Source: CBFGRU01 sp965651255
GTDB lineage: Bacteria; Planctomycetota; Phycisphaerae; Phycisphaerales; SM1A02
DNA length: 34,403 nt
Direction: 5' to 3'
Assembly: GCA_965651255.1 (NCBI GenBank)
Contig: CBFGRU010000004.1
Span: 1-34,403, forward strand
Positions 8,571 through 16,346 of this stretch are shown in pieces. Each line of letters starts with the position of its first letter. Position 1 is the stretch's first letter. Made by a program: the position numbers and the translations under genes. Under the pieces are notes generated by a model, which worked only from the letters and a program-made list of their open reading frames with translations, had not been told where the DNA came from and ran no database searches.

Positions 8571-10900
8571 TGCTGGAGAACAGCGTGATTCGCTGGCTGC
8601 TGGGTATCGAACGCATTCCGCCCGATGCGGAAGGTGTGCGTCTGGCGTGGGAGTACGCTCTTCCGCCGTGGGTATGGATGCTGATCGTTATCACTCTGGG
8701 TTTGTTTGCTGTCTGGAGCTATTCACGATTGGTCGGTCGGCGCGAAGGCCGCGGGGTGCTGGCTGCCGTTCGATTCACGTTGCTCCTGTTGCTGGTGGCG
8801 CTCGTTGCCGGCCCGATGCTCGAATTGAAACGCGAGTCAGTCGAGCAGGACTGGGTGCTGCTGCTCGCTGACCGCAGCGAGTCGATGACGATCGCAGATT
8901 CGGGCGCGGGCGCTGCACGCATGGCGCGTGATCGCGAACTTCGAGAAGCACTGGAGCGGCATCGGTCGGTCTTTGATCAGCTCTCCGAGAGCAAGCAATT
9001 GCTCTGGCTGGGCTTCCACAGCGGTGCGTTCGATCTGAATGTTCCGGGTACAGAGGAATCGGTGGCGGCGGACGGCCCGGTTGTGCTCGGCACTCCGGAC
9101 GGCCGGCGCACGAACCTTGATGCCGCCATTGAGCAGGCGCTGCAGCGGGCCGCGGCGCGTCCGATTTCCGGCGTCGTGATCTTCTCGGATGGACGCAGCA
9201 CGACCCCGCCTTCGCGCACGTTGTTGCGGCGACTGGAAGCGGAGCAGATCCGTATCTTCACCGTTCCGCTCGGTTCGGCTGAGCCGCTGGGCGATCTGGC
9301 GGTGCGCCGCGTTGATGCGCCGCGCCGTGCGTTTGTGCGCGATCAGGTGCCGGTCGTCGTAGAGTTTGATCAGTTCGGCGACGCTGCCCGCGCCGGCGGC
9401 GCGACGGTAGTCCTGATCGATGAAGCCACCGGAGAAGAGTTGGATCGCGCCGAACTTGCCGCGGGCGAATCTGCTGATCGTGTGACGCTGACCGCCGAAC
9501 CGAAGCTGGCTGGCGATGCGACGTGGCGCGTGGAGATCGAGACCGAACGACCGGATCTGATCCCCGACAACAACCTGCGCACGTTTGAAGTCTCGCTCAT
9601 CGATCGACCGTTGCGCGTGCTCTACGTCGAAGGGTATCCCCGTTGGGAGTACAGCTTCCTGAAAGAGATTCTCGTGCGCGAAGAATCGATCGAAAGTTCG
9701 ATCATGCTGCTCTCGGCAGATCGGGATTTCGCGCAGGAAGGCAATATGCCGATCACACGCCTGCCGCGGACCGCGGAGGAGTTCGCACAGTTCGATCTGA
9801 TTATCCTCGGCGATCTGCCGGCATCCTTTTACTCGCCGCAGCAACTTGAACTGATGCGCAGCCATGTCGCCGAGCGTGGAGCCGGGCTGCTGCTCATCGG
9901 CGGTGAGCGCGCGATGCCTTCGACCTATGCGGGAACGTTGCTCTCAGACCTGCTGCCGATTCGTGGGTCGCTTTCACTCAGCCGGATTCGTGAACCGGTC
10001 AACATGTTGCCAACCGATGTTGCCGATCGACTGGGTGTTCTCCGCCTGGTGGTGGGAGATGATGTCGGTTGGCCACGTGAGTTGACTGATCCGGCCTTCC
10101 GCTGGTCGCGACTGCAATGGGCGCAGCGCATACCGCCTTCTCAGCTCAAGCCGACAGCGGAAGTGCTCGCGACGACGCTCACCAGCTTTGATGGCGACCT
10201 CTTGCCGCTTGTCATTCACATGCGCTACGGTGCGGGACAGTCGATCTACGTCGCGACGGATGAAATCTGGCGGTGGCGATACGGCCGGGGTGAGCTGTTG
10301 CCCGAACAGTTCTGGATCCAGATGATTCGACTTCTCGGTCGGGTCAGTCTGACCGGTGCAGATGAGCCCGCGCTCCTGACGGCTGATCCACGGCGTCTTG
10401 CGGTCGGTCAGCCGATGCAGGTTGAGCTTCGTCTGCTCGATGCACAGCTCGTCTCACGTGAACGAGCGGGCGTGCGCATCGCGCTCGAACGGGCGTCGGG
10501 CGAAGTGGTTGCGGAACTTGAGCTTCGCCCGAGCGGAGGTGATGGCCGCTTTGCCGCGACGTATCTTCCTGATTCCGTCGGTCAACTCCGAGTGCGCGTG
10601 ACGGATCCAGAGCTCGTTGATTTCGATCTGCGCGCCGAAGTCGAAGTGTTCAGCCCCGATGATGAACTTCGCCGGCCCGAAACCGATCACGACCTGCTGC
10701 GGTCGATTGCTGCGGAGACCGGAGGCGAGGTCATCGGTGCGGAGAACCTGGCACAACTTGCCGATCTGTTGCCGAATCGCGCGGTGCGCACCAGCAACCC
10801 GCTGACCGAACGGCTGTGGGATACACCACTGGTGTTCATGCTGGTGCTGATGCTGCTGACCGGGGAGTGGATCGGCCGCAAAGCGTTGCGGCTGGCATGA
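8570..10900 (+). CDS. VWA membrane protein with glutamine-amidotransferase-like domain
   Basis: A 776-aa protein with two N-terminal membrane helices (about residues 36-54 and 62-82), a VWA domain with an intact DxSxS motif (LLADRSESM) and the strand VVIFSDGRST. A Ig-like/beta region and a class-I-glutamine-amidotransferase-like fold follow (LYVEGYPRWEY, then LIILGDLPASF and GAGLLLIGGE). It lacks the catalytic Cys context, so enzymatic activity is unlikely. A last helix (LVFMLVLMLLTGEW) anchors the C-terminus. The start is ATG 8570, overlapping the upstream stop by one base, with GGGAGG 9 nt before it. Its neighbours make it the third member of the DUF58/BatA-like/VWA set, probably a membrane complex with a periplasmic body. 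Function is unknown. Confidence 0.85.
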   Translation: MLENSVIRWLLGIERIPPDAEGVRLAWEYALPPWVWMLIVITLGLFAVWSYSRLVGRREGRGVLAAVRFTLLLLLVALVAGPMLELKRESVEQDWVLLLADRSESMTIADSGAGAARMARDRELREALERHRSVFDQLSESKQLLWLGFHSGAFDLNVPGTEESVAADGPVVLGTPDGRRTNLDAAIEQALQRAAARPISGVVIFSDGRSTTPPSRTLLRRLEAEQIRIFTVPLGSAEPLGDLAVRRVDAPRRAFVRDQVPVVVEFDQFGDAARAGGATVVLIDEATGEELDRAELAAGESADRVTLTAEPKLAGDATWRVEIETERPDLIPDNNLRTFEVSLIDRPLRVLYVEGYPRWEYSFLKEILVREESIESSIMLLSADRDFAQEGNMPITRLPRTAEEFAQFDLIILGDLPASFYSPQQLELMRSHVAERGAGLLLIGGERAMPSTYAGTLLSDLLPIRGSLSLSRIREPVNMLPTDVADRLGVLRLVVGDDVGWPRELTDPAFRWSRLQWAQRIPPSQLKPTAEVLATTLTSFDGDLLPLVIHMRYGAGQSIYVATDEIWRWRYGRGELLPEQFWIQMIRLLGRVSLTGADEPALLTADPRRLAVGQPMQVELRLLDAQLVSRERAGVRIALERASGEVVAELELRPSGGDGRFAATYLPDSVGQLRVRVTDPELVDFDLRAEVEVFSPDDELRRPETDHDLLRSIAAETGGEVIGAENLAQLADLLPNRAVRTSNPLTERLWDTPLVFMLVLMLLTGEWIGRKALRLA

Positions 10901-10905
10901 CCTTG

Positions 10906-10923
10906 AAGTCCCGCATCGGGCTT
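10906..10923. terminator. Hairpin between convergent genes
   Basis: AAG(T)CCCG and CGGGCTT pair with a one-base bulge around a CAT loop, just after the VWA gene stop and before the convergent dehydrogenase stop. A second short hairpin (ACCG/CGGT) follows at 10925-10936. There is no T-run, so termination activity is an inference from position. Confidence 0.35.
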
Positions 10924-10955
10924 GACCGCCTGCGGTTGGTACTCCGGCGGGGCGC

Positions 10956-11816
10956 TCACTTCCGATAGTCGTACACACCCTGTCCGGACTTATCGCCGAG
11001 GCGTCCTGCGGTCACGAGCTGGCGCAGTAGCGGGCATGGGAAGTACTTCTGATCGCCCAACTCGCGATAGAGCACCATCATGATGTCGTGGCAGACATCG
11101 AGGCCGATGAAATCTGCCAGGCGCAGCGGGCCCATCGGGTGCGCCATGCCGAGCTTCATCACTTCGTCGATGTTTTCCGGCGACGCGACGCCTTCCATCC
11201 ATGCGTAGAACGCTTCGTTGATCATCGGCATGAGGATGCGGTTCGAGACGAAGCCCGCGCGGTCGTTTGCATCGACCGGCGTCTTACCCATCGCCCTCGA
11301 GAGATCAATCGTGCGTTGTGTTGTTTCTTCACTTGTCGCGAGGCCCTTGATGACCTCGACCAGTTTCATCACCGGAACGGGATTGAAGAAGTGCATTCCG
11401 ATGACGCGACTCGCGGCCTCACCCGTCACCGCCGCGATGGTGGTGATGGAGATGGACGACGTGTTCGTTGCAAGGACGACGTTTGGCCCGAACGTTCTCG
11501 CCATCTCCTGGAAGATTTTCTTCTTGAGGTCGAGGTTCTCCGTTGCGGCTTCGACGACCCAGTCGGCGTCGTTCGCATCGGCCATGGCGGTGTGATACGA
11601 AAGGCGATTCATCGCGGCATCGGCATCCGCCTGGGTCATGCGCTGCTTTTCGACGCTGCGCGCAAGCGTTTTCTGGTGATAGCCCTTCGCCTTCTCAAGC
11701 TGGGCCTGATTCACATCGATCTGGCAGGCGTTGATCCCGCTCATCGCCGCGGTCAGCGCGATTCCTGAACCCATCGTGCCTGCACCGATCACCGCGATCC
11801 TCTTCACATCCGACAC
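10956..11816 (-). CDS. 3-hydroxyacyl-CoA (3-hydroxybutyryl-CoA) dehydrogenase
   Basis: An NAD(P)-dependent soluble enzyme that interconverts 3-hydroxyacyl-CoA and 3-oxoacyl-CoA, in butyrate, PHB or fatty-acid metabolism. At 286 aa it matches the stand-alone Hbd/PaaH length (about 282). Seen are the Rossmann motif GAGTMG (residues 11-16), the family block GMHFFNPVPVMKLVEVI with the catalytic His, and the C-terminal helical domain with GFVSNRILMPMINEA. The start is GTG 11816: AAGGGAG lies 6 nt upstream. An upstream in-frame TTG at 11834 is rejected because that ribosome site would fall inside the gene. The gene is separate from its upstream neighbour by 81 bp. No thiolase or crotonase gene is nearby, so its pathway is open. 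Confidence 0.93.
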   Translation of the reverse strand: MSDVKRIAVIGAGTMGSGIALTAAMSGINACQIDVNQAQLEKAKGYHQKTLARSVEKQRMTQADADAAMNRLSYHTAMADANDADWVVEAATENLDLKKKIFQEMARTFGPNVVLATNTSSISITTIAAVTGEAASRVIGMHFFNPVPVMKLVEVIKGLATSEETTQRTIDLSRAMGKTPVDANDRAGFVSNRILMPMINEAFYAWMEGVASPENIDEVMKLGMAHPMGPLRLADFIGLDVCHDIMMVLYRELGDQKYFPCPLLRQLVTAGRLGDKSGQGVYDYRK

Positions 11817-11822
11817 GCGAAA

Positions 11823-11829
11823 CTCCCTT
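11823..11829 (-). promoter_or_regulatory. Ribosome binding site that fixes the dehydrogenase start
   Basis: On the minus strand this reads AAGGGAG, 6 nt before GTG 11816. It gives a 286-aa product beginning at the Rossmann strand, as in relatives. Confidence 0.75.
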
Positions 11830-11897
11830 GTCAATGCTGCTGATTCAGTGGCCCGGATCGTGATTGATACCCGAGACCCGTTGTGTGACTGCGTTCT

Positions 11898-13301
11898 CTA
11901 ATCCCGCTTCAGTTCAAAGATCCCGATTGTCTTCCATTCATCGTTGTGCAGTTCCTCATCGATGACGGTAAACGATCGACCGTCGTCCGCGATCGTGAAG
12001 GTTGACTTCACTTTGACGACCGGCTCATCCGGCCCGGATTGCTTCATCGCGATGAGTGTGAGGACACGCCCCACCTCATCGAACGTGCCTTTCTCGAAGA
12101 AGATCATTCGCCCATCGAGGAATGTACCGCCGGCCTGCCGCAACTGCGGTGTCATCCATACGGTTTCGACTTCGCCTGTCTCCCGATTGGTTGTGAACAG
12201 GCCTTCCCATTCCAGCCAGCGATTCGGCGCCACCGGCTCAGCGCTCATGAACTCAAACCGCAGCCACCGTCCGTTGAATGCGCGGGTGGTTCGCCACACG
12301 ATTGCAATGGACTGGGCGGCCCCGTCCGGCGCAAATCCTTTCAGGGTGCCCGTCCACTCACCCAGCAAGGCGTCAAGGTGCTTCATCGCCTGGAGAGCGC
12401 GTTCGTGTGCAACATCCTGATCCATCGGTGTGACCGGCTTCCTCGCGAATCGTTCGAGGTCTATTGGTTCGGGGGAGGTAAACACTTCCATCGGCAGTTC
12501 ATCAAACACCGCAATGTTTGTCAGTTGCCTCTCACCGCGATCGCCGGAGAGCAGTATGTCGCCGTGCCGCTGCCAGTTCTTCCATGGAATCTGGAAACCC
12601 GGCGCGGCATCGTCGGCACTGCGAAAGAAATCCCACTGCTCGACCAGGCCGGATTCCTTCCCGATGTAGACATGGTACTTGTTCTGCGGGGTGAGTCCGA
12701 CTTCAGCAAACGTGAGCTGGACGACCTCGGCGTCATGTCCTTCAGTGGTCTTTCGTTCGCCGATGAATTCAAGCGTGACGCCTGAATCCTTGAGTTTGTA
12801 CGGCATGAGCAGCCAGTAACTGTCATTCACCCAGGCGCTGTACGCGGCATCGAGCAACTGCTTTTTCTGCGCGGGATCGCTGATCTCCTGACCATTCGAG
12901 AATGCGCGTCCCGTCCGCTCAGTCAGATTGGAGAGCACGACGATCGGCTCGCCGCTGGCGCGATCGACGTATGACAAACGATGGTCGCCCGAGTGTCGAT
13001 CCCACACATGCGATCTCGCGCCGAAGAAGTTCCAGCTGATGATGCGAGTGGCATCCCACGCACTTCGACCGCCAAGCGTGCGCATCACCCGATCCGCCAA
13101 CTCAACCGCGCGGGCCGAACTCCCCGCGGTGTTGAATCCCTCGCCGGGCGGATTCGCGGGATCGTGAATCGGGCGACTGACCGTCGGCTGCGACGTTGCC
13201 GGTCGCGACTCCTGTGCAGCGGCGGCAAGCGGGCTGGAGACCAATGTCGCTGCGAGCAGGATCGTCCGGACACTGTGGGGGATGTTCAGCGGTGCGTTCA
13301 T
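11898..13301 (-). CDS. Secreted protein, LolA-like (DUF6503-type) plus DUF1579-type domain
   Basis: A 467-aa protein with a clear signal peptide (about residues 1-29, ending in AAAAQ) and a short Thr/Ser/Pro-rich stretch. Residues about 60-300 resemble the DUF6503 group, a LolA-like fold: beta-rich with SYWLLMPYKL, KYHVYIGKESGLVEQWDFF and a repeated Trp pattern. Residues about 310-467 resemble DUF1579 (LLGEWTG, then NGRWLRFEFM and later GRVLTLIAM), a small beta-barrel-like domain. These assignments are from pattern memory and are moderate. The location is periplasmic or outside the cell. The LysM lipoprotein ends 16 bp upstream on the same strand, so the two are probably co-transcribed and may both act in the envelope. 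Biochemical function is unknown. Confidence 0.7.
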   Translation of the reverse strand: MNAPLNIPHSVRTILLAATLVSSPLAAAAQESRPATSQPTVSRPIHDPANPPGEGFNTAGSSARAVELADRVMRTLGGRSAWDATRIISWNFFGARSHVWDRHSGDHRLSYVDRASGEPIVVLSNLTERTGRAFSNGQEISDPAQKKQLLDAAYSAWVNDSYWLLMPYKLKDSGVTLEFIGERKTTEGHDAEVVQLTFAEVGLTPQNKYHVYIGKESGLVEQWDFFRSADDAAPGFQIPWKNWQRHGDILLSGDRGERQLTNIAVFDELPMEVFTSPEPIDLERFARKPVTPMDQDVAHERALQAMKHLDALLGEWTGTLKGFAPDGAAQSIAIVWRTTRAFNGRWLRFEFMSAEPVAPNRWLEWEGLFTTNRETGEVETVWMTPQLRQAGGTFLDGRMIFFEKGTFDEVGRVLTLIAMKQSGPDEPVVKVKSTFTIADDGRSFTVIDEELHNDEWKTIGIFELKRD

Positions 13302-13317
13302 CGGCTCACCGTCGCGG

Positions 13318-13836
13318 TCAGTCGTTGCTCACGAGCGGTGGAATCGTGATGGTCTTGCCAACGACCAGCTTGTTGAAGTCCGGCCCGATGACATCGCGAT
13401 TCGCTTCATAAAGAAGCGTCCACTTCAATCCGCTGCCGTAGAAGCGCTGTGCCAGACGGTAGAGCGAATCACCCTTCTCAATCGTGTGTGTACGGACTGC
13501 ATTCGATGGCGCGGCCGGGCGCTGCGGAGTGACGGTCGCCGTCGATGATGTCGAGTTGGCCGACCCGCTGGTGTCGGACCGCTCTGACAAATCCGGCATC
13601 TCGATCGTTTCTTCCGGTCGGGCCGTCGGTGTCGTGCGGACGGACGCGGCACTCAGCTGCGATCGTGCCTGGGCTTCGCGAACCTCGGTTCTTGATTCAG
13701 CCAGCTCTTCACGCAGCTCAAGGTTCTCCTGCATCAGTCGCGCGTTGTCTTCTTTCAGGTTCTCCTGGCAGCCGCCGAGCGTTGCTGCAACCGCGACAAC
13801 GATGATGGTTCCACCAAGGGATGTTCGGGTACGCAT
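13318..13836 (-). CDS. LysM-domain lipoprotein with coiled coil
   Basis: A 172-aa envelope protein. The signal peptide ends in a lipobox, LGGC, with Cys 23 as the lipidation site. A coiled coil (about 27-62, rich in Glu, Leu and Arg) and a Ser/Thr/Pro linker follow. The C-terminus is one LysM domain (about 122-168: HTIEKGDSLYRLAQRFYGSG and later VGKTITIP), which binds peptidoglycan N-acetylglucosamine. It probably tethers the membrane to the wall. The start is ATG 13836 with GAGGAG 10 nt upstream; an in-frame TTG three codons earlier sits right against that ribosome site and is rejected. It is the upstream partner of the secreted two-domain protein. Partners are unknown. Confidence 0.85.
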   Translation of the reverse strand: MRTRTSLGGTIIVVAVAATLGGCQENLKEDNARLMQENLELREELAESRTEVREAQARSQLSAASVRTTPTARPEETIEMPDLSERSDTSGSANSTSSTATVTPQRPAAPSNAVRTHTIEKGDSLYRLAQRFYGSGLKWTLLYEANRDVIGPDFNKLVVGKTITIPPLVSND

Positions 13837-13956
13837 GCCTGCCAACTCCTCACCGGGTGAATGAATCTGTCACCGCCGGACTCCGCCAGCGGCCCTCTCA
13901 GGCACACTGTACTCCGCCGGGCGAGATTGAACATCCGGCGTGAGCAGTTTCGGGTG

Positions 13957-15036
13957 CTATTGTCGCGCAGATGAGCCCGAACAGGGGAGCGGCGAGGTGG
14001 CTTTTCCGTCGGCAGGCCATGACTCGTTCTCACATTGTTCGGGATCAAGAATCGCGGTCGAGCCGTCCGACGGAACGGCAGATCCCTGACCCGCGGGAAG
14101 CGGTTTTCTCCGACGAAAGGTCATGAGCGCGACCGCGCCGACGATCATCGCGCCCGCCCCGAGTGTTCCCGGCGTGATGTGTTCGGCGCCGATCGTCGAG
14201 CCGAGCACAACCGCCACGATCGGGTTGACGTAGGCGTACGTCGAGACGGCAGTCGGCGAGGCGACACGGAGCAGCCACACATACGTTGAGTACCCGACAA
14301 GCGAACCGATGAAGATGAGATACAGGTACGACAGCAAGCTGCGGAGCGAGATGGATGCCGGATCGACCGCCGTCCACTCGCCGACTGAAGTGCCGATGAT
14401 CGTCATGGCAACACCGCCGCCGATCATCTGCATGGCACTTGCAACCAGAAGACTGGAACCCTGATCAACACGCTTGGAACGAAGTGAACCGAACGCCCAA
14501 AACACGCAGGCAAGGAGAAGCGCGACGATCGGGATGAGAAGCGACCCGCGATGTTCAGCCGCCGGGATGCCGCCCGACTCGATGGCGAGGATTCCGACGC
14601 CGGTGAACCCAACCGCAAGTCCGCCGATGACCAATCCGTTCGGACGCTTGCCCGAACCGATCCACCAGTCGAACAGCACCATCCAAAGTGGGACGGTGCC
14701 CACAATCAGGGCAGCAACTCCCGAAGGCACCCATTGCTCTGCCCACGAGACCAGGCCGTTTCCTCCGGCCAGCATGATGGCGCCGATGATGGCTGCCCCA
14801 CGAAACTGCGCGAACGTCGGGCGCGGTGCCCGCCGTGTAATCATGATCAGCCACAGCACTCCACCGGCGATAATGAACCGCGTACCCGCCATGAGGAAGG
14901 GTGGTAACGTCTCCACCGCAAAACGAATCCCCAGGTACGTCGAGCCCCACACGATGTAGATGCACGCGAAACCGGCGATCAGTGCACCGAGTGGCGGGGT
15001 CCGTAGGTTGGTGGATTCGGGCGCCGTGCCGGTCAT
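13957..15036 (-). CDS. EamA/DMT-superfamily permease (YedA/RhaT-like)
   Basis: A 359-aa inner-membrane protein with about ten hydrophobic segments, made of two EamA repeats of five. The first repeat opens with the family block FACIYIVWGSTYLGIRFAVE and continues through FLMAGTRFIIAGG; the second contains TYVWLLRVASPTAVSTYAYV and NPIVAVVLG. Members export amino acids or other metabolites, but the substrate here cannot be read from sequence. ATG 15036 is the only good start. A polar C-terminal tail of roughly 50 residues after the last helix is longer than usual and of low complexity. The gene is flanked by the sigma/anti-sigma pair upstream (117-bp gap) and the LysM gene downstream. It may be its own unit. 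Confidence 0.9.
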   Translation of the reverse strand: MTGTAPESTNLRTPPLGALIAGFACIYIVWGSTYLGIRFAVETLPPFLMAGTRFIIAGGVLWLIMITRRAPRPTFAQFRGAAIIGAIMLAGGNGLVSWAEQWVPSGVAALIVGTVPLWMVLFDWWIGSGKRPNGLVIGGLAVGFTGVGILAIESGGIPAAEHRGSLLIPIVALLLACVFWAFGSLRSKRVDQGSSLLVASAMQMIGGGVAMTIIGTSVGEWTAVDPASISLRSLLSYLYLIFIGSLVGYSTYVWLLRVASPTAVSTYAYVNPIVAVVLGSTIGAEHITPGTLGAGAMIVGAVALMTFRRRKPLPAGQGSAVPSDGSTAILDPEQCENESWPADGKATSPLPCSGSSARQ

Positions 15037-15153
15037 GCGCAGACTCTACGCGGCATTCCTCGAAGCGGTTGCCAGCAGCAGTTGACTGTCGGTCAAGCGT
15101 CGAGCTGAGCAATCGTCCAACAAGGACCAGGCGACCGAGCGGTGGCAACCGCG

Positions 15154-15675
15154 TCAGAATGAATTGAACGTCCACCGCTCCGCTTGCTGGAGAGGTTCGG
15201 TCAACCAGTCGATCCGAACCATGGGGATGTGCAGAGGTGTGCGACCAGCCCCGGCGGGTGGACTCATCATCGGCAGTCGTTCCAATGTTTGCATCGTCCG
15301 ACTGGCGGTATTCATCGAATCACTCGGACCGCCATCGGTCACGAGATTCAGCAGGCCGTTCATCGGATCTGACAGGGAGTGTTCAACATTCGCGCGAACC
15401 AATTGCCAGGAGTTCGCTGCTCCGCTTGTGACCCCATCCGCCGAAAGCGGAACAACGAGCGTCGTTGCCATGGCGACGATCGCCGCTGCGGCACTGGCGC
15501 CGATCCAGATCCAGGGGATCGGTTCTCGTGAGATTTGTTGCGACCGCCACCGATCTTCTGCCATCCGCATCCAATTCTTGCGAGCGTGATCACCGGGTTC
15601 GATGTTCGCAAACGCGCGATGAAGAGAGGCGGGGAAGGTCTCCAACGATTCAGGTTGCCCGTCGTTCATGGTCAT
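15154..15675 (-). CDS. Probable anti-sigma factor, single-pass membrane protein
   Basis: A 173-aa protein with a charged cytoplasmic N-terminus (about residues 1-53), one membrane helix (about 54-77, IWIGASAAAAIVAMATTLVV) and an outside part of about 95 residues without a recognisable domain. It carries no HxxxCxxC zinc anti-sigma motif. The assignment rests on genomic context: its ATG overlaps the stop of the ECF sigma gene (ATGA), the standard arrangement for a sigma and its membrane-bound regulator, and its topology fits. A second ATG two codons later (15669) is also possible. The C-terminal part contains a Met/Pro-rich stretch. It could instead be an unrelated small membrane protein that is merely coupled. 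Confidence 0.6.
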   Translation of the reverse strand: MTMNDGQPESLETFPASLHRAFANIEPGDHARKNWMRMAEDRWRSQQISREPIPWIWIGASAAAAIVAMATTLVVPLSADGVTSGAANSWQLVRANVEHSLSDPMNGLLNLVTDGGPSDSMNTASRTMQTLERLPMMSPPAGAGRTPLHIPMVRIDWLTEPLQQAERWTFNSF

Positions 15676-16262
15676 GACGCCAGCCCGATCTTTATTGTCG
15701 AGCTGGTCAACATCGTATCGAGTGCGGCCAGCCCCTGATGCGTCAACGCCTTGACCGTTCCGGTAGCGCATTCCATCGCTTCCGCGGTCTCGGCGACGGA
15801 ATGCTCCATGAGTATTCGCAGTGTGACCGCCTCGCGCTGCCGCGCGGGCAACCTGGACATCGCGCCGACCAACACTGCGGTCTCATCGGCATCAAATGTG
15901 CTCGGGACGCGCGCCGAGAAGGTCGCGTCTGCCGGTTCTGAATGACCCATGGGTCGCGGCTTTCGCTCGAACTCGCGACAGACGTTGACCATGCAACGCA
16001 CGCTCCAGCCGTGAACATGGCGCTCATCGCCAGCCAGGTCAGGCCCGAGTTCGATCAGGCGGCAGATCGTTTCGCTGACAGCATCCTCCGCCAGGTCTGC
16101 TTGTCCCAATCGAACGAGCGCGTAGCGATACAGTCGCGGCGCGAAGTCACGCAGCAGCAACCGGGCTCGTTCCTGTCGATCAGTCAACTGCATGGGCAGG
16201 TCCAGAGCGTTCCCTTCTGTAATGGTACTGCCCGCAGGCCGATCGGGGTTGATGTGTTTCAT
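15672..16262 (-). CDS. RNA polymerase sigma factor, ECF (sigma-70 family)
   Basis: A 196-aa ECF-type sigma factor. Region 2 covers about residues 30-100 (FAPRLYRYALVRLGQADLAEDAVSET, the core-binding and -10 element) and region 4 about 135-185 (LPARQREAVTLRILMEHSVAETAEAM, then GTVKALTHQGLAALD, the -35 helix-turn-helix). No region 3 is seen, as expected for ECF. The start is ATG 16262; a TTG one codon upstream is also in frame, and the ribosome site (AGAAG) is weak. It partners the membrane protein that overlaps its stop. ECF genes often control their own promoter, but I could not find a repeated motif in the 84-bp upstream gap. The inducing signal is unknown. Confidence 0.9.
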   Translation of the reverse strand: MKHINPDRPAGSTITEGNALDLPMQLTDRQERARLLLRDFAPRLYRYALVRLGQADLAEDAVSETICRLIELGPDLAGDERHVHGWSVRCMVNVCREFERKPRPMGHSEPADATFSARVPSTFDADETAVLVGAMSRLPARQREAVTLRILMEHSVAETAEAMECATGTVKALTHQGLAALDTMLTSSTIKIGLAS

Positions 16263-16346
16263 CAACTTCTGGTAGGGAAGTCGTCGGGCGAACTTTCACC
16301 ACGAAGTGATCGTCCGAGAAGATCTGCTGCACGCCGCGTGCGGCCG

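Noticed and set aside
8837..9865. A 342-codon minus-strand frame
   Set aside because: Antisense to the VWA gene, with His/Arg-rich shadow composition.
15037..15153. Possible small gene or RNA between the anti-sigma and EamA genes
   Set aside because: No open frame with a start site and no clear structure was seen.
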